Shown: positions 29,101 through 44,100, counted from the first letter of the stretch. The stretch is 64,000 bases of DNA from Leptodactylus fallax (GCA_947044405.1 CAMRHE010001101.1:62001-126000); one strand, 5' to 3'. Numbers and translations are program-made. The notes: a model not told the origin generated them from the letters alone.

Positions 29101-32100
29101 ATTTTTTTTTCTCTTCATATCTCTCACCTTCACAACTTTGAAGGTGGTTTTGGTTTCAGCATTGCTTGCTATGGGTCCCACCTGCATTATAAAAGCTCAG
29201 CTGAGCTCCTAGAGCGGGCGTACTCGACTGGCGGACCATAGAGGCCCACAGACCTGCCATCACTGAGGCACTGGCAGAGGGCAGTACCTACTCCAATGTA
29301 TCTATTACAGCAGGTCTAGCATCAGCAGTACTGGCGCTGGGATCCAGAACACAAGGCCCTGACGCTGGCTACACCTAGAAGTCAAGAGAACTTGGGAGCG
29401 AGGTCTGAATGTATATCAGGGTTCTAAGTCATATAAAGTTGATTTGAAGTCACAATTCATTAGCGGTCTGAACTGAGGTCTAAATGAATCTTGGGGACTC
29501 TGGTCTAGAGACTAAATGAGTCTAGGGGCCTGATCTGAGATCTGAATGAGCTTAGGGGTCTGATCTGAGATCTGAATGAGTGTAGGGAGTCTGTTCTAGG
29601 AATAGAATGCATCTAGGGGTCTGATCTGAGGTCTTAAATCGCTTAATGGGGTTGTCGAGGGTTAAATACCTGATCGGTGGTAGGTCGAGAGCCAGCCCCG
29701 GACCAATTAGTTGTATGCTGAAGGCTCCGTCCCTTGTATAGCGGCCAGGCGCCATCACTGCAGCTTAGTATTCATTGAAGTCAGTGAGAGCTGTTCTGCA
29801 GTACAGCAGAAGCGGCTCAGTGCTACTTATCGGTCCGGGGTAGGCTCTTGCCCCCCCAAAAAAAAATTAGATAGTTATGGCCCATTATGAGGATAGACCA
29901 TAAATGGCTTAAGCCTGGACAACCCCTTTAAGAGTCTGATCAGAGGTCTGAATGAGTCTATGGGGTCTGATCTAGGAACTGAATGAGTCTAGAGATTTGA
30001 TTCGAGTTGTTCCTCTGTGTATAAATACTGCATCTATACAGTGTAAGTCTATATCTCGATCCATCGTCTGCCCCCACCTTGTTCTCTGTGTCCAAGCAGT
30101 CGTACGTTCTCTCGGAGAACACTTTATATGTGTCTTGGAACTCCTGGTACATATCAGCCACTGTCCGGCTAAGAACTTTCCCTTTAAAGCCACCAAATTC
30201 TATTTTTTCCAGTTTCATCATATCCAGGACTGTGAGCAATAAATCCTGTAGAGACAAAATCTATGTATTAGAGCAAATCCTGAAATGTAAGTGACAGCAT
30301 GGTGCATGGAACAGAATCAGCGTGGATTACCACTTGCTACAAAATACAGCACAAAGCACTGTAATAGAAAAAGTGCAACTAAATGACATTCACTAGGAGG
30401 CGCTGTACACTGCAACCTGTATTCTGTCTGTTAGTCTGAGCCACCACTTATCTGAATGCACTGACTTGTAAAGTTAGAGATTTTAGTAGCAGGTACATGA
30501 GGACGTTGTTGTCTACGCAGTTCTCTCCATGCACGTTTGCTCTTGGTGAAACCAGATCAGGTTTATAGTCTTAAATGGTCAGTAACTTTTCAGACAACTT
30601 AGTCTCATTTAATAGATCATGTGATTCTGGACCAAAATGTAATGTACTTTATTTACAAATGTTGCTGTTTTCTGCCTGAAAATTTCTCTAAAGTTGCTGC
30701 CACTAGGTGTCTCCCTTCTAGCTAATTTGCAGTTTGCTCCTTGTTTCTAGAGAAATTCTGTCCTTAGTTACCTTCAAAAGCAAGACAGGTTCACAGTGAG
30801 TGAAGGGAGAAGGGACAAAACTGTATTCACACAGTGAATGGAGAGGGTAAGGGCTGATCTTTCCCCACAAACTATACATTTCTGCATTTTTCTATACACT
30901 ACATAGAAAGTATTTTGCAGCATCTCACAGCTTACAATGTAAGAAAAATATCTACTTCTGACAAGCAGTGATGGGATGGGATGGGATATTGATGGGATGT
31001 TAGTCAATGACAGCAAGAAGCTTTCCTTAACGTGCTCAGATTTCTCTTTAGCTGTGTCAGGGATCTGTTTAGTTGCATCATGTCCTGTATCTGCAGTCCA
31101 GTGACCCTAGATTATGGTCATTTGGGCTTTTCTCAGCTATTTGTTTGATATTTTACAGTCACTCCTGGCAGAATTACATGTAAAGAAACCAGTAGTAGTA
31201 ATAATGGATGGGAAGACAGAGTGCTCTGCATTGTACATACCCCCAGTCTCAGGGAGATAAGTAAAATGTGCTTCAGCCATGATGGGGTTATTAGAAGCAG
31301 AAAAACGGAGTGGACACCATTTATAAATGCTTATACAGCCAGAGGAAAAACAGGATAACGGTAGATATTTCTACTTTTCTATTATTTCTACTTTTCATGA
31401 AAACTCAGGGACCCTTTAAAGGTGTTTACCAGCCCCATTTTGATTTTATCATACTGATGACCTATCCACAGAATAGATTATCATCAGTATGTGATCTGCG
31501 GGGGACTGACACCTGAATCCCACACAGATCACCTACTGCAGCAGAAACTGGGTACCAGGAGCTGCTAGTGGATGGGCAGCACCTGCAGCACCGGTACTTT
31601 TCAAGTAATAGGAGTGGTGTCACAATTCCCCGAAACGACTCCTATAACCTGAATAGGAGCAGCGCTATATGCTCTCCCCCATCCACTAGCAGCTTCTGCC
31701 ACTCAGCTGATCTGTGCGGGTTCTGGGTGCTGGACCCTCACAGATCAAATACTGATGATGATGATCTATCTTGTGGATAGGTCATCAGTATGAAAAGTCG
31801 ATTTGGGGCTGGAAAACCCCTTTAATATATCAGAGATAAGTGACAGTCATCCGAGTCTTTATAATCATTATGACAGAAGATCTACCTACGCATATTACTG
31901 TAAAGGGTTACAGGAGATCGATAAAGCTTTGTATTCAGCCGCCGTGCATCAGGGAGGAGAGAGCACAATGTTCTTGGTCGTGTCCATTAGTTTAAGAGTG
32001 CCGCAGCCCGAGCCCTTCTGCCACGCAGTATAATACTCCGACAAACATTACACTAGGAACATGAATAATTAAAACCTGCAGCGTTCACCGCTATAACTCC

Positions 32101-35100
32101 AGCCACACAACATTACGAGGAGCCGCGTAAATAGAAGAAAAACACAAAAATGGAAAAATAAAAATCTGCCTGCAACATTAAATTGATAAAATAAAGAAGA
32201 TACGGCGCCAGTCTTAAAGAAAATGTCCTCCTATTTACTGTGTCGTCAACATTACGATTCATTTCCAAACATCTCTTTATAGCTACATTTTCATGATACA
32301 GAGATCCAAATCCCCAGTAGTTACATGAGATCATTCTCGTAGCCTCCACTAGAGGGAGCTCACTGCAGATCATGTAAGTTTAATGGGGTTGGCCAAGACT
32401 ACAATACTGAGCTCTACTTCCTCTACTCAGGCCAGTGACGTCACGTTCCAGTCACATGACCTGTTTGAAGCTCATTCCTATTCAAACAAATGGGGCTGAG
32501 CTGTAATACCAAGCACAACCACTATACAATATACAGCGCTGTACTTGGCTTTCTGTAAAGAGGTTGCATCAATCAATACCAAACTCCCACATAACCCGTA
32601 TGGGCCAGGACCCCACATGGCGTAAGCGATTCTAGTGAATCCCGTCCACACATTGCAGAAAAATACCCACAGGGGAAATGCTGCGATTTCCGAAACCGTT
32701 GCATTTTTGTAAATCGCAGCATGTCAATTATACCTACGGAAATGCCGGTGGTTTCTCTATAGGTGTACCTGAAGCAGAAAGTCTGCAGAGGAAAACTCTG
32801 CAGACTTTATGTGAAAAGCGCTGTGAGAAGAACTGTGATGAGTTTCCGTCCCGCAGCGCTTTTTCGCTGTGGGCCTCTACATGTAGCCTTAATGTATAAT
32901 CAGTATGCATGTAACTTCTGAGCTCCCCCTAGTGGTGACTGAGGCAACTAGAATGATAGAATTTCACTCTATGTCTACACAAGGGATGCGGAGCTCCAGC
33001 CCCCTATGAAGTTATATCACTATATGAATGTGTTACACATGAATGAGGCAAAAAGATTGCCCAGTTATGTTCCCCAAGAAGTCTATGGATGGCAATGGTG
33101 GATCCAAATGAGGTGGAATAGTCACTAGCTCCCCCCTAAGAAGCCCCATGCTAAGGCTAGCTGAGAAGAAATGAAGGTGACTGCTTCTGCCCCTTGGTTT
33201 TAGCAATTGATGGTCTCAGCACCTAGACCCCTAATCCTTAAACCCATAAGAGACTTATCGCTATTATATGTATAGGTAGGTTTTCCACATAGGCTGTATG
33301 ACACCAAATCAGCATTCTGTAATGCTGGCCATATTGTTTTTCACCCAGCTTTCCCAGAAGCAGATATCAAACATATATCTATTCACTGTGGACTATACTG
33401 ACTCGGGTAAGGGTCGCCCTTTACTTTGGATAACAGCAGTGTCAGATGATAACCCTCCACATGATGAGCAGGCGGCAGACACCAGAGCCAGCACTACACC
33501 CTCATATTCATGGACCGCAGTGGAAGTCGTAATTACGCTCAGCGGCTTTATAAAGCTGTGCCGACAAGGAGGAGGCGGCAGGGGGGTCAAGTGGTTTTGT
33601 TTAATCAGGACTGGCGGCTAAATGGTACATATTGCGGGGTCTGCTGGTAGCTGGCCTCTCGCCTGTCCATATAAGACAACATGCAGCAGCGGGATCATTT
33701 ATAATCCTCCTTCACAGCTCTAAAAATATCCCTCTCCGGAGCGTAATTACCTCTCTGCACAGAACTGGATGTAGGTGCATTAAGGCTGAGCGGCTCCAGC
33801 AGACAAGGGGTTACATGTACGGAAGGAGGTCAATCTTCTACAAATTAGTAGACTTCAGTCGACATTAAAGATGTCTGGAGAAAGTTACTGACCGGTCCTG
33901 ATACAGATCTCACTTACCTATAAGGGTGGGTTCACACTTGCTCCGGAGTCCGTCCACCGCGAATCCGCCTGAAAATCTCGGGAAACTGTATAGGGACTGG
34001 ATAGCGAAAGGTTAGCGACGCATTGCGTAAAATCCCATTAATTTGAATGGGTTTTTAAAGAAATGCGCGGGTGTGCGCTTACACCCTCTGCGCCGCGAAT
34101 CCAGTTTTTTTCGCTGGAAACAAAGTCCTGCATCGCTAACCTTTCGCTATCCAGTGCCTATACAGTTTCCCGAGATTTTCAGGCGGATTTGTGGCGGACG
34201 GACTCCGGCGCAAGTGTGAACCTACCCTAAGAAGGTTAAAGGGAGACTCCATTTCCAGAATCAATTCTTGTCCTTGATAAGAAAAACACGGCTGCTTTAT
34301 TCCAAAAACAGCGCCACACCTGTCCACTGATCGTATCTGGTATTGCAGCTTACCTCCACTGAGGTGAATGGAGCTGAGCAACCAAACCACACACAACCTA
34401 CTGACTGCCGTAGTGCTGCTTCTGGAAGGAAGTAGACATGCTTTTTCTTATCATGGTACAACCTCTTAAAACGGGAATGACATATTGATGACTTATCTTT
34501 AGGGTAGAGCATCCATATGTCATCGGTTGGGGTCTGACTCCCAAGACCCCTGCCAATCGCAGGTTGGAAGAGACTGTGGTTCTTACATGTGACTTTTCCT
34601 TGTGCCAATGTGGTCATTGGTTACATGGTACAGCAGCAACTCAGTCTCATTCAACTGAATGAGGCTGAGCTGCAATACCAGGCACAGCCACTACGCAATG
34701 TATGTCGCCACAGCACTTACCTGAATTCTGTAGCCTCTTCAGTCAGCTGACCTGTGGGGGTTCTAGATGTTCAATCGTATATGGATGACATATAGCCATT
34801 AATATATAAGTCCCAAAAACACCTCTTTAAGGATTTCCACCTCAAAATTCAGTAGCAGATTCCACCGTGATTCTGTCTCCCATTGTATTCAATAGGAAGC
34901 AGAGATCGAAGCAGGACGCTGAAAAAATAAGCGCCTGCTCCATCTTGCTGTGGACTCTGCAGCTTCAGGCAGCCCGCTCTATCTGGGCCTAAGCATCGGT
35001 CGGGCTGATAATGAAGAGGTAGTCCGCCTCAATTTCCTCTTCATTTTCCGTTGTGTGAACTCATCCTAACATCAACAGTGTGGGAATGATTCTTAAAGGG

Positions 35101-38100
35101 GTTCTCCCATCAATATCTGGTCAATGCAGGGGCCCACTGTCAACCCTTTTGATGAAATATTGATGGCCTATCCATCAAAAACAAAAAAGCCTTGAAAATA
35201 AGGGATTACACCATATTTATCAAATCATGTTCTTCTATACACATGGATGGTTGATACAAGAAAGTTCTCCTTCACTGACAGTAATCAGAGATCTTACACA
35301 TCTCTTTTGCCCTACTCACTTCAATGGTTTCCAGTCTCTGTATAAAGCACTCCAGTCTTGCAAACACCAGTATGGAGGGGAAGTCCCAGGTTTTCACTTC
35401 TTGTCTGTTTCTGAAGTAGTTTGACAGCTTTTCTCTGCTTTCTTCAAAGGTGCTGACCAGAAATCGCAAGATGGAGAGGACCTCCTGCACCCGGGACACA
35501 CTTTCTTCTGTTTCCCCTTTCAACAAATCTTCTGGGTTTAAGTAGTTCCGAGCCTGCACCGGACCAGAGAATATCACATGTTAAAGTACAGAATGAGACA
35601 ATCAGACATGTGCCTAATCTTTATACAGGGATCACTGACATTTACAGAAGGGGAGTCCATTCACTGACAGCAAGCACAGACCTTGGAAATGGCACATGCT
35701 AAGTATATTACAAAGTTGTTAGAAACATTATAGTTAGAGGACGTAAATCAGCACAGACTCCCCTCATAGGGCAATACGTTGATCTAAGTTGCAGCAGTGT
35801 ATAACAGTCTGAATGAGGACAAATATTATGCAGATTCTGCACAGAAAAGCCGGCAGATTAGCCCCATGTGGATTAGCTGCACTGAATGGATCTATCCCTC
35901 GTACAGATCTGTGCCAAATATAGCTGCACATCCATGGTGGAAATGTTGAGTGTCAGCCTGTGGATCCTGTAGCGGTTCTCCCGTGAATCCCGTTGTAGTT
36001 CTCCTGTGGATCCTGTAGTGGTTCTCCTGTGGATCCTGTAGTGGTTCTCCTGTGGATACTGTAGTGGTTCTCCTGTGGATCCTGTAGTGGTTCTCCCGTG
36101 AATCCCGTTGTAGTTCTCCTGTGGATCCTGTAGTGGTTCTCCCGTGAATCCCGTTGTAGTTCTCCTGTGGATCCTGTAGCGGTTCTCCCGTGGATCCTAT
36201 AGTGGTTCTCCCGTGGATCCTGTAGCGGTTCTCCTGTGGATCCTGTAGCGGTTCTCCCGTGGATCCTGTAGTGGTTCTCCCGTGGATCCTGTAGTGGTTC
36301 TCCTGTGGATCTTGTAGTGGTTCTCCTGTGGATCCTGTAGTGTTACTCCCGTGGATCCTGTAGTGGTTCTCCCGTGGATCCTGTAGTGGTTCTCCCGTGG
36401 ATCCTGTAGTGGTTCTCCCGTGGATCCTGTAGTGGTTCTCCCGTGGATCCTGTAGTGGTTCTCCCGTGGATCCTGTAGTGGTTCTCCCGTGGATCCTGTA
36501 GTGGTTCTCCTGTGGATCCTGTAGTGGTTCTCCCGTGGATCCTGTAGTGTTACTCCTGTGGATCCTGTAGTGGTTCTCCTGTGGATCCTGTAGTGTTACT
36601 CCTGTGGATCCTGTAGTGGTTCTCCCGTGGATCCTGTAGTGGTTCTCCTGTGGATCCTGCAGTGGTTCTCCTGTGGATCCTGTAGTGTTACTCCTGTGGG
36701 TCCTGTAGTGGTTCTCCCGTGGATCCTGTAGTGTTACTCCTGTGGGTCCTGTAGTGGTTCTCCTGTGGATCCTGTAGTGTTACTCCTGTGGGTCCTGTAG
36801 TGGTTCTCCTGTGGATCCTGTAGTGTTACTCCTGTGGATCCTGTAGTGGTTCTCCTGTGGATCCTGTAGTGGTTCTCCTGTGGATCCTGTACTGTTACTC
36901 CTGTGGATCCTGTAGTGTTACTCCTGTGGATACTGTAGTGGTTTTCCTGTGGATCCTGTAGTGGTTCTCCTGTGGATCCTGTAGTGGTTCTCCTGTGGAT
37001 CCTGTAGCGGTTCTCCTGTGGATCCTGTAGCGGTTCTCCTGTGGATCCTGTAGTGTTACTCCTGTGGATCCTGTAGTATTACTCCTGTGGATCATGTAGC
37101 ATTTCTCCCGTGGATCCTGTAGTATTACTCCTGTGGATCATGTAGCATTTCTCCTGTGGATCCTGTAGTGTTACTCCTGTGGATCCTGTAGTGGTTCTCC
37201 TGTGGATCATGTAGCATTTCTCCTGTGGATCCTGTAGTGGTTCTCCCGTGGATCCTGTAGTGGTTCTCCCGTGGATCCTGTAGTGGTTCTCCCGTGGATC
37301 CTGTAGTGGCTCTCCTGTGAATCCTGTAGTGGTTCTCCAGTGGATCTTGTAGTGGTTCTCCCGTGGATCCTGTAGTGGTTCTCCCGTGGATCCTGTAGTG
37401 GCTCTCCCGTGAATCCTGTAGTGGTTCTCCCGTGGATCCTGTAGTGGTTCTCCCGGGGATCCTGTAGTGGTTCTCCCGTGGATCCTGTAGTGGTTCTCCT
37501 GTGGATCCTGTAGTGGTTCTCCTGTGGATCCTGTAGTGTTACTCCTGTGGATCCTGTAGTGTTACTCCTGTGGATACTGTAGTGGTTCTCCTGTGGATCC
37601 TGTAGCGGTTCTCCTGTGGATCCTGTAGTGGTTCTCCTGTGGATCCTGTAGTTACTCCTGTGGATCCTGTAGTATTACTCCTGTGGATCATGTAGCATTT
37701 CTCCTGTGGATCCTGTAGTGTTACTCCTGTGGATCCTGTAGTGGTTCTCCTGTGGATCATGTAGCATTTCTTCTGTGGATCCTGTAGTGGTTCTCCTGTG
37801 GATCCTGTAGTGGTTCTCCCGTGGATCCTGTAGTGGTTCTCCCGTGGATCCTGTAGTGGTTCTCCCGTGGATCCTGTAGTGGTTCTCCCGTGGATCCTGT
37901 AGTGGTTCTCCCGTGGATCCTGTAGTGGCTCTCCCGTGGATCCTGTAGTGGTTCTCCTGTGGATCCTATAGTGTTACTCCAGTGGATCTTGTGGCGGTTC
38001 TCCTGTGAATCCTGTAGTGGTTCTCCCGTGGATCCTGTAGTGGTTCTCCCGTGGATCCTGTAGTGGTTCTCCCGTGGATCCTGTAGTGGCTCTCCCGTGA

Positions 38101-41100
38101 ATCCTGTAGTGGTTCTCCCGTGGATCCTGTAGTGGTTCTCCCGTGGATCCTGTAGTGGTTCTCCCGTGGATCCTGTAGTGGCTCTCCCGTGAATCCTGTA
38201 GTGGTTCTCCCGTGGATCCTGTAGTGGTTCTCCCGGGGATCCTGTAGTGGTTCTCCCGTGGATCCTGTAGTGGTTCTCCTGTGGATCCTGTAGTGGTTCT
38301 CCTGTGGATCCTGTAGTGGTTCTCCTGTGGCTCCTGTAGTGTTACTCCTGTGGATCCTGTAGTGTTACTCCTGTGGATACTGTAGTGGTTCTCCTGTGGA
38401 TCCTGTAGTGGTTCTCCTGTGGATCCTGTAGTGGTTCTCCTGTGGATCCTGTAGCGGTTCTCCTGTGGATCCTGTAGTGGTTCTCCTGTGGATCCTGTAG
38501 TGTTACTCCTGTGGATCCTGTAGTATTACTCCTGTGGATCATGTAGCATTTCTCCTGTGGATCCTGTAGTGTTACTCCTGTGGATCCTGTAGTGGTTCTC
38601 CTGTGGATCATGTAGCATTTCTCCTGTGGATCCTGTAGTGGTTCTCCTGTGGATCCTGTAGTGGTTCTCCCGTGGATCCTGTAGTGGTTCTCCCGTGGAT
38701 CCTGTAGTGTTACTCCCGTGGATCCTGTAGTGGTTCTCCCGTGGATCCTGTAGTGGTTCTCCCGTGGATCCTGTAGTGGTTCTCCCGTGGATCCTGTAGT
38801 GGCTCTCCCGTGGATCCTGTAGTGGTTCTCCTGTGGATCCTATAGTGTTACTCCAGTGGATCTTGTGGCGGTTCTCCTGTGGATCCTGTAGCATTTCTCC
38901 TGTGGACCCAGTAGTCAGTACATGTCAAATTTGCCTATGTTTCACTTACCTGCTGGATGAACAGGTTGCAGACCTCTTGCATCAGGACGATAATCCGTGC
39001 AGGGGTGTTGTAGTATTTGGACTGAGCCCACACCAGGCACAGCACATGGATCAGAGGAGCGATCACAGGTTTCACCTCGTTGAATTCAACATTCTCGATT
39101 TCTTCAAAATGTCGCTGGAGGGGCTTCAGGTAGAGATTAATATCCTGAGCCTCGGACAGGGCTGTAGATAGGACAGAGATATGTGTATTATGTACTAAAC
39201 ATATCATATCCCTCCCATCTAGCAGGTAAAATGTATCAGTCTGGGGTTCAGAATCCCCACAGCGGAGATTACATAGACTGAATACAACTGTAACGAAACC
39301 TCAGATGTGATAAGTATTAGTTCTGTAATGACTGTACAAGTAAACCACTAATAGGCTTCATTGACATAAAAGTGTTTTCATTAAAGTCTATGGTTGACCT
39401 GTAACCCAGCTTCAGTTTAGATTATGGCCCTGCACCGTCTCCTGCAAGTTGCAGCAAAAATTATGCAAGCAGCCACTGACATGGTGGGATTTTTCACATT
39501 GATCACAAATGTCCGTCACAACTTTCCAATGGAAACGTATAAGTCTGTGGTGTGTTACACCACCATTGTAATAGGGCTTGTGAGGTGCAGCCTGGTGCTA
39601 TACAGTAAATACAATCTGACAACCACTGATGGTGTAAATCTCACTTTACCTGCAACAACGTCCCTGAACAAGGCTTTGAAAGCAGGAAAGTAGCTGCTCT
39701 CCACCCTCTCCAGCAGCTCGGCCATCTTGCGCACCTTCCGGGTTTTCAGCTGATTGTATATACATTCCAGGTCTGCGTATCTAGAAAAAAAAAAAGCAGA
39801 AAAATAGGAACAGAAAAAAATGGAGTCAGACAGTAGAGAAAAATGCAGAGCAATACCCAATATAGTAGGCAAGGAGAATCTTGGCCTTAGAGGGGTTTTC
39901 CAGGCTTATTAATGGATTACCTATCCTTAGGAGTGCTGTACACTGTCTAGTGGCTGTGCTTGGTATTGCAGTTCTGTCCCTTTCCCTTGAATGGAACTGA
40001 GCTGCTTATAGGCCATGTGACCAATGAATGTGATGTCACCTGACCTGTGCAGCAGACACTCTTGTGGATCGCTTCGCTCAGTGTCGGACCCCCACTGATC
40101 TTTAATTGTTGAGCTATCCTAGTAACAGAACCTGGGGCTCAACCTATGGGGTGCGTCTGGTACTGCAGCTCTGCCCCATTTACTGGAATTCTGCATTACC
40201 AGACACAGCCTTGGGGCAGAGTGGCGCTGTACATCTCCTTTAAACTAAAACCTATCTACAATATTTCTTCATGGATGAATGGCTATTCTCCAAACACCTC
40301 CCAAGCTGAACTCACCATTGTGGATCCCTGACTGCAGTAAGATCTCACTCGCTCATTCCAGTTAGGATCTTGTATCTTCTGCCATTGCTATTTACCTGTT
40401 TTTCCAGAAATCGAGCTCCACACTTGGGTTTGGATTCTTCCCTAGTAATAGTTGCTCAGATGATTCTCTCTTGAGCACCGCACGAACCTGGTGGCTCCAC
40501 TGAATGATTGCAGACTCAATGGCGTGGACTACTGTCTTGTCCAGGTTGTCACTGCAAAGGAAACAAATGAGATATTCACAGAAAACCTTCCCCACGCCGA
40601 TGCCTTTATTAAGTCGTAAAATAAAATGTGTTTACAGAAGACAACTGGTATCAATACGCTAACAAATCTAAGTGAGAACACTCGCTGCCTGCAGTCACCA
40701 CTAGAGGGAGCTCAGGTCCAATGCTATAATACAGATGCCATTGAACTTAATAGTAGATGTAAAATACTCTGTGCTGCTGGGGACCCTGCTCCTCCCACTA
40801 TGTAACTCTCACCCTGTGACCTCCCTATAAGATCAGCACACTCCTCTCCTGAAATACTCTGTACTGCTGGGGACCTGCTCCTCCCACTATGTAACTCTCA
40901 CCCTGTGACCACCCTATAAGATCAGCACACTCCTCTCCTGAAATACTCTGTGCTGCTGGGGACCCTGCTCCTCCCACTATGTAACTCTCACCCTGTGACC
41001 TCCCTATAAGATCAGCACACTCCTCTCCTGAAATACTCTGTACTGCTGGGGACCTGCTCCTCCCACTATGTAACTCTCACCCTGTGACCACCCTATAAGA

Positions 41101-44100
41101 TCAGAACACTCCTCTCCTGAAATACTCTGTACTGCTGGGGACCCTGCTCCTCCCACTATGTAACTCTCACCCTGTGACCTCCCTATAAGATCAGCACACT
41201 CCTCTCCTGAAATACTCTGTACTGCTGGGGACCTGCTCCTCCCACTATGTAACTCTCACCCTGTGACCTCCTCTATAAGATCAGCACACTCCTCTCCTGA
41301 AATACTCTGTGCTGCTGGGGACCCTGCTCCTCCCACTATGTAACCTGTGACCTCCTCTATAAGATCAGCACACTCCTCTCCTGAAATACTCTGTACTGCT
41401 GGGAACCCTGCTCCTCCCACTATGTAACTCTCACCCTGTAACCTCCTCTGTAAGATCAGCACACTCCTCTCCTGAAATACTCTGTACTGCTGGGGACACT
41501 GCTCCTCCCACTATGTAACTCTCACCCTGTGACCTCCCTATAAGATCAGCACACGCCTCTCCTGAAATACTCTGTGCTGCTGGAGACCTGCTCCTCCCAC
41601 TATGTAACTCTCACCCTGTGACCTCCCCCTATAAGATCAGCACACTCCTCTCCTGAAATACTCTGTGCTGCTGGGGACCCTGCTCCTCCCACTATGTAAC
41701 TCTCACCCTGTGACCTCCTCTATAAGATCAGCACACTCCTCTCCTGAAATACTCTGTACTGCTGGGGACCTGCTCCTCCCACTATGTAACTCTCACCCTG
41801 TGACCTCCTCTATAAGATCAGCACACTCCTCTCCTGAAATACTCTGTGCTGCTGGGGACCCTGCTCCTCCCACTATGTATCTCTCATCCTGTGACCTCCC
41901 TATAAGATCAGCACACTCCTCTCCTGAAATACTCTGTGCTGCTGGGGACCCTGCTCCTCCCACTATGTAACTCTCACCCTGTGACCTCCCTATAAGATCA
42001 GCACACTCCTCTCCTGAAATACTCTGTACTGCTGGGGACCCTGCTCCCCCCCACTATGTAACTCTCACCCTGTGACCTCCCTATAAGATCAGCACACGCC
42101 TCTCCTGACATACTCTGTGCTGCTGGGGACCCTGCTCCTCCCACTATGTAACTCTCACCCTGTGACCTCCCCTATAAGATCAGCACACTCCTCTCCTGAA
42201 ATACTCTGTACTGCTGGGGACCTGCTCCTCCCACTATGTAACTCTCACCCTGTGACCTCCCCTATAAGATCAGCACACTCCTCTCCTGAAATTCTCTGTA
42301 TTGCTGGAGACCTGCTCCTCCCACTATGTAACTCTCATCCTGTGACCTCCCCTATAAGATCAGCACACTCCTCTCCTGAAATACTCTGTGCTGCTGGGGA
42401 CCCTGCTCCTCCCACTATGTAACTCTCACCCTGTGACCTCCCTATAAGATCAGCACACTCCTCTCCTGAAATACTCTGTACTGCTGGGGACCCTGCTCCT
42501 CCCACTATGTAACTCTCACCCTGTGACCTCCCCTATAACATCAGCACACTCCTCTCCTGAAATACTCTGTGCTGCTGGGGACCCTGCTCCTCCACTATGT
42601 AACTCTCATCCTGTGACCTCCCCTATAACATCAGCACACTCCTCTCCTGAAATACTCTGTGCTGCTGGGGACCCTGCTCCTCCCACTATGTAACTCTCAC
42701 CCTGTGACCTCCTCTATAAGATCAGCACACTCCTCTCCTGAAATACTCTGTGCTGCTGGGGACCCTGCTCCTCCCACTATGTAACTCTCACCCTGTGACC
42801 TCTATAAGATCAGCACACTCCTCTCCTGAAATACTCTGTACTGCTGGGGACCCTGCTCCTCCCACTATGTAACTCTCACTCTGTGACCTCCCCTATAAGA
42901 TCAGCACACTCCTCTCCTGAAATACTCTGTGCTGCTGGGGACCCTGCTCCTCCCACTATGTAACTCTCACCCTGTGACCTCCTCTATAAGATCAGCACAC
43001 TCCTCTCCTGAAATACTCTGTGCTGCTGGGGAACCTGCTCCTCCCACTATGTAACTCTCACCCTGTGACCTCCTCTATAACATCAGCACACTCCTCTCCT
43101 GAAATACTCTGTGCTGCTGGGGACCCTGCTCCTCCCACTATGTAACTCTCACCCTGTGACCTCCTATATATGATCAGCACACTCCTCTCCTGAAATACTC
43201 TGTGCTGCTTACTTGCCCTATTCTGGGCTCACTGATGCCAAGTATTACGACTGAATATTAGTGACTTGTATTTTTAGATCCCTCATGCCCAGGTCCTGGA
43301 GTAGCGATTTACTTTCCCATGCCTCACGTATTGCTGTTTTTGGCAGTGCGCCACATCTTCAATAATTCTTTGTAGTGTGATTTGTAACATATCAATAATC
43401 CTCTGAGCGGAGGAACCGGATCAAAGAGAATCAACACAAATCGCAAATCAATGGCCGCATAAAGACCAGAAAGCAGAGCAAAATGGCCATTAGCCGAGGT
43501 GGGAACGTGGGAGATAGGTTTATTACTTGGCACTGGTCATGTCTGGTGCTGGAAGGGTTAACCCGCTGCTTTGTTACCTGCCCGCAGAACTCCTGGTAAC
43601 AGCAAATAAAGGAGATTATCCGGGCGGGCGCTGACAGCCGCACTTATACACACCGAGCCTGACAGGAACAATTCTCCTGTAGCCCGAAACTATCCAAAGC
43701 CACGAAACAAACGTCATTAACGGCAAGTTATAGATATAAGGTGGGATTCTATCTTACAGACTATGTGGCAGGGGGGTCAGATGTCTGGGCCCCAACCTAC
43801 ACTGAGAATGAAGGGGCTACAGTGCTGGTATAGTGCTACCTCCCCTTTAAGGGGTTTAATTCATGATCTACCATTAGAATAATTCTTGAACTGAAGATCA
43901 GCGGGGGTCCGACACCTGGGACCCTCACAGACTAGCTGGACATGGACATGTGATGTCACGTTTATCAGTCACATGGCTTTTGTACAGCTCAGCCCCATTC
44001 AAGTAAAAGGACTGAGCTGTGATACCTTGTGCAGCCACGTACGATGCTGTGCTTGATAAGTAGTGGAGAGGCCTCAGCACCCACCTGAAAGCTCCGGTCT

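Noticed and set aside
33298..33621. 107-residue plus-strand frame and its antisense
   Set aside because: No family recognised, no splice-site context, and it lies in intron 6; more likely unique non-coding DNA.
36895..38894. Open frames with [19 protein letters not shown] repeats
   Set aside because: Translation of the 23-bp minisatellite in rotating frames within intron 5.
41256..42422. Repetitive open frames in both strands
   Set aside because: Translation of the 90-bp minisatellite within intron 2.
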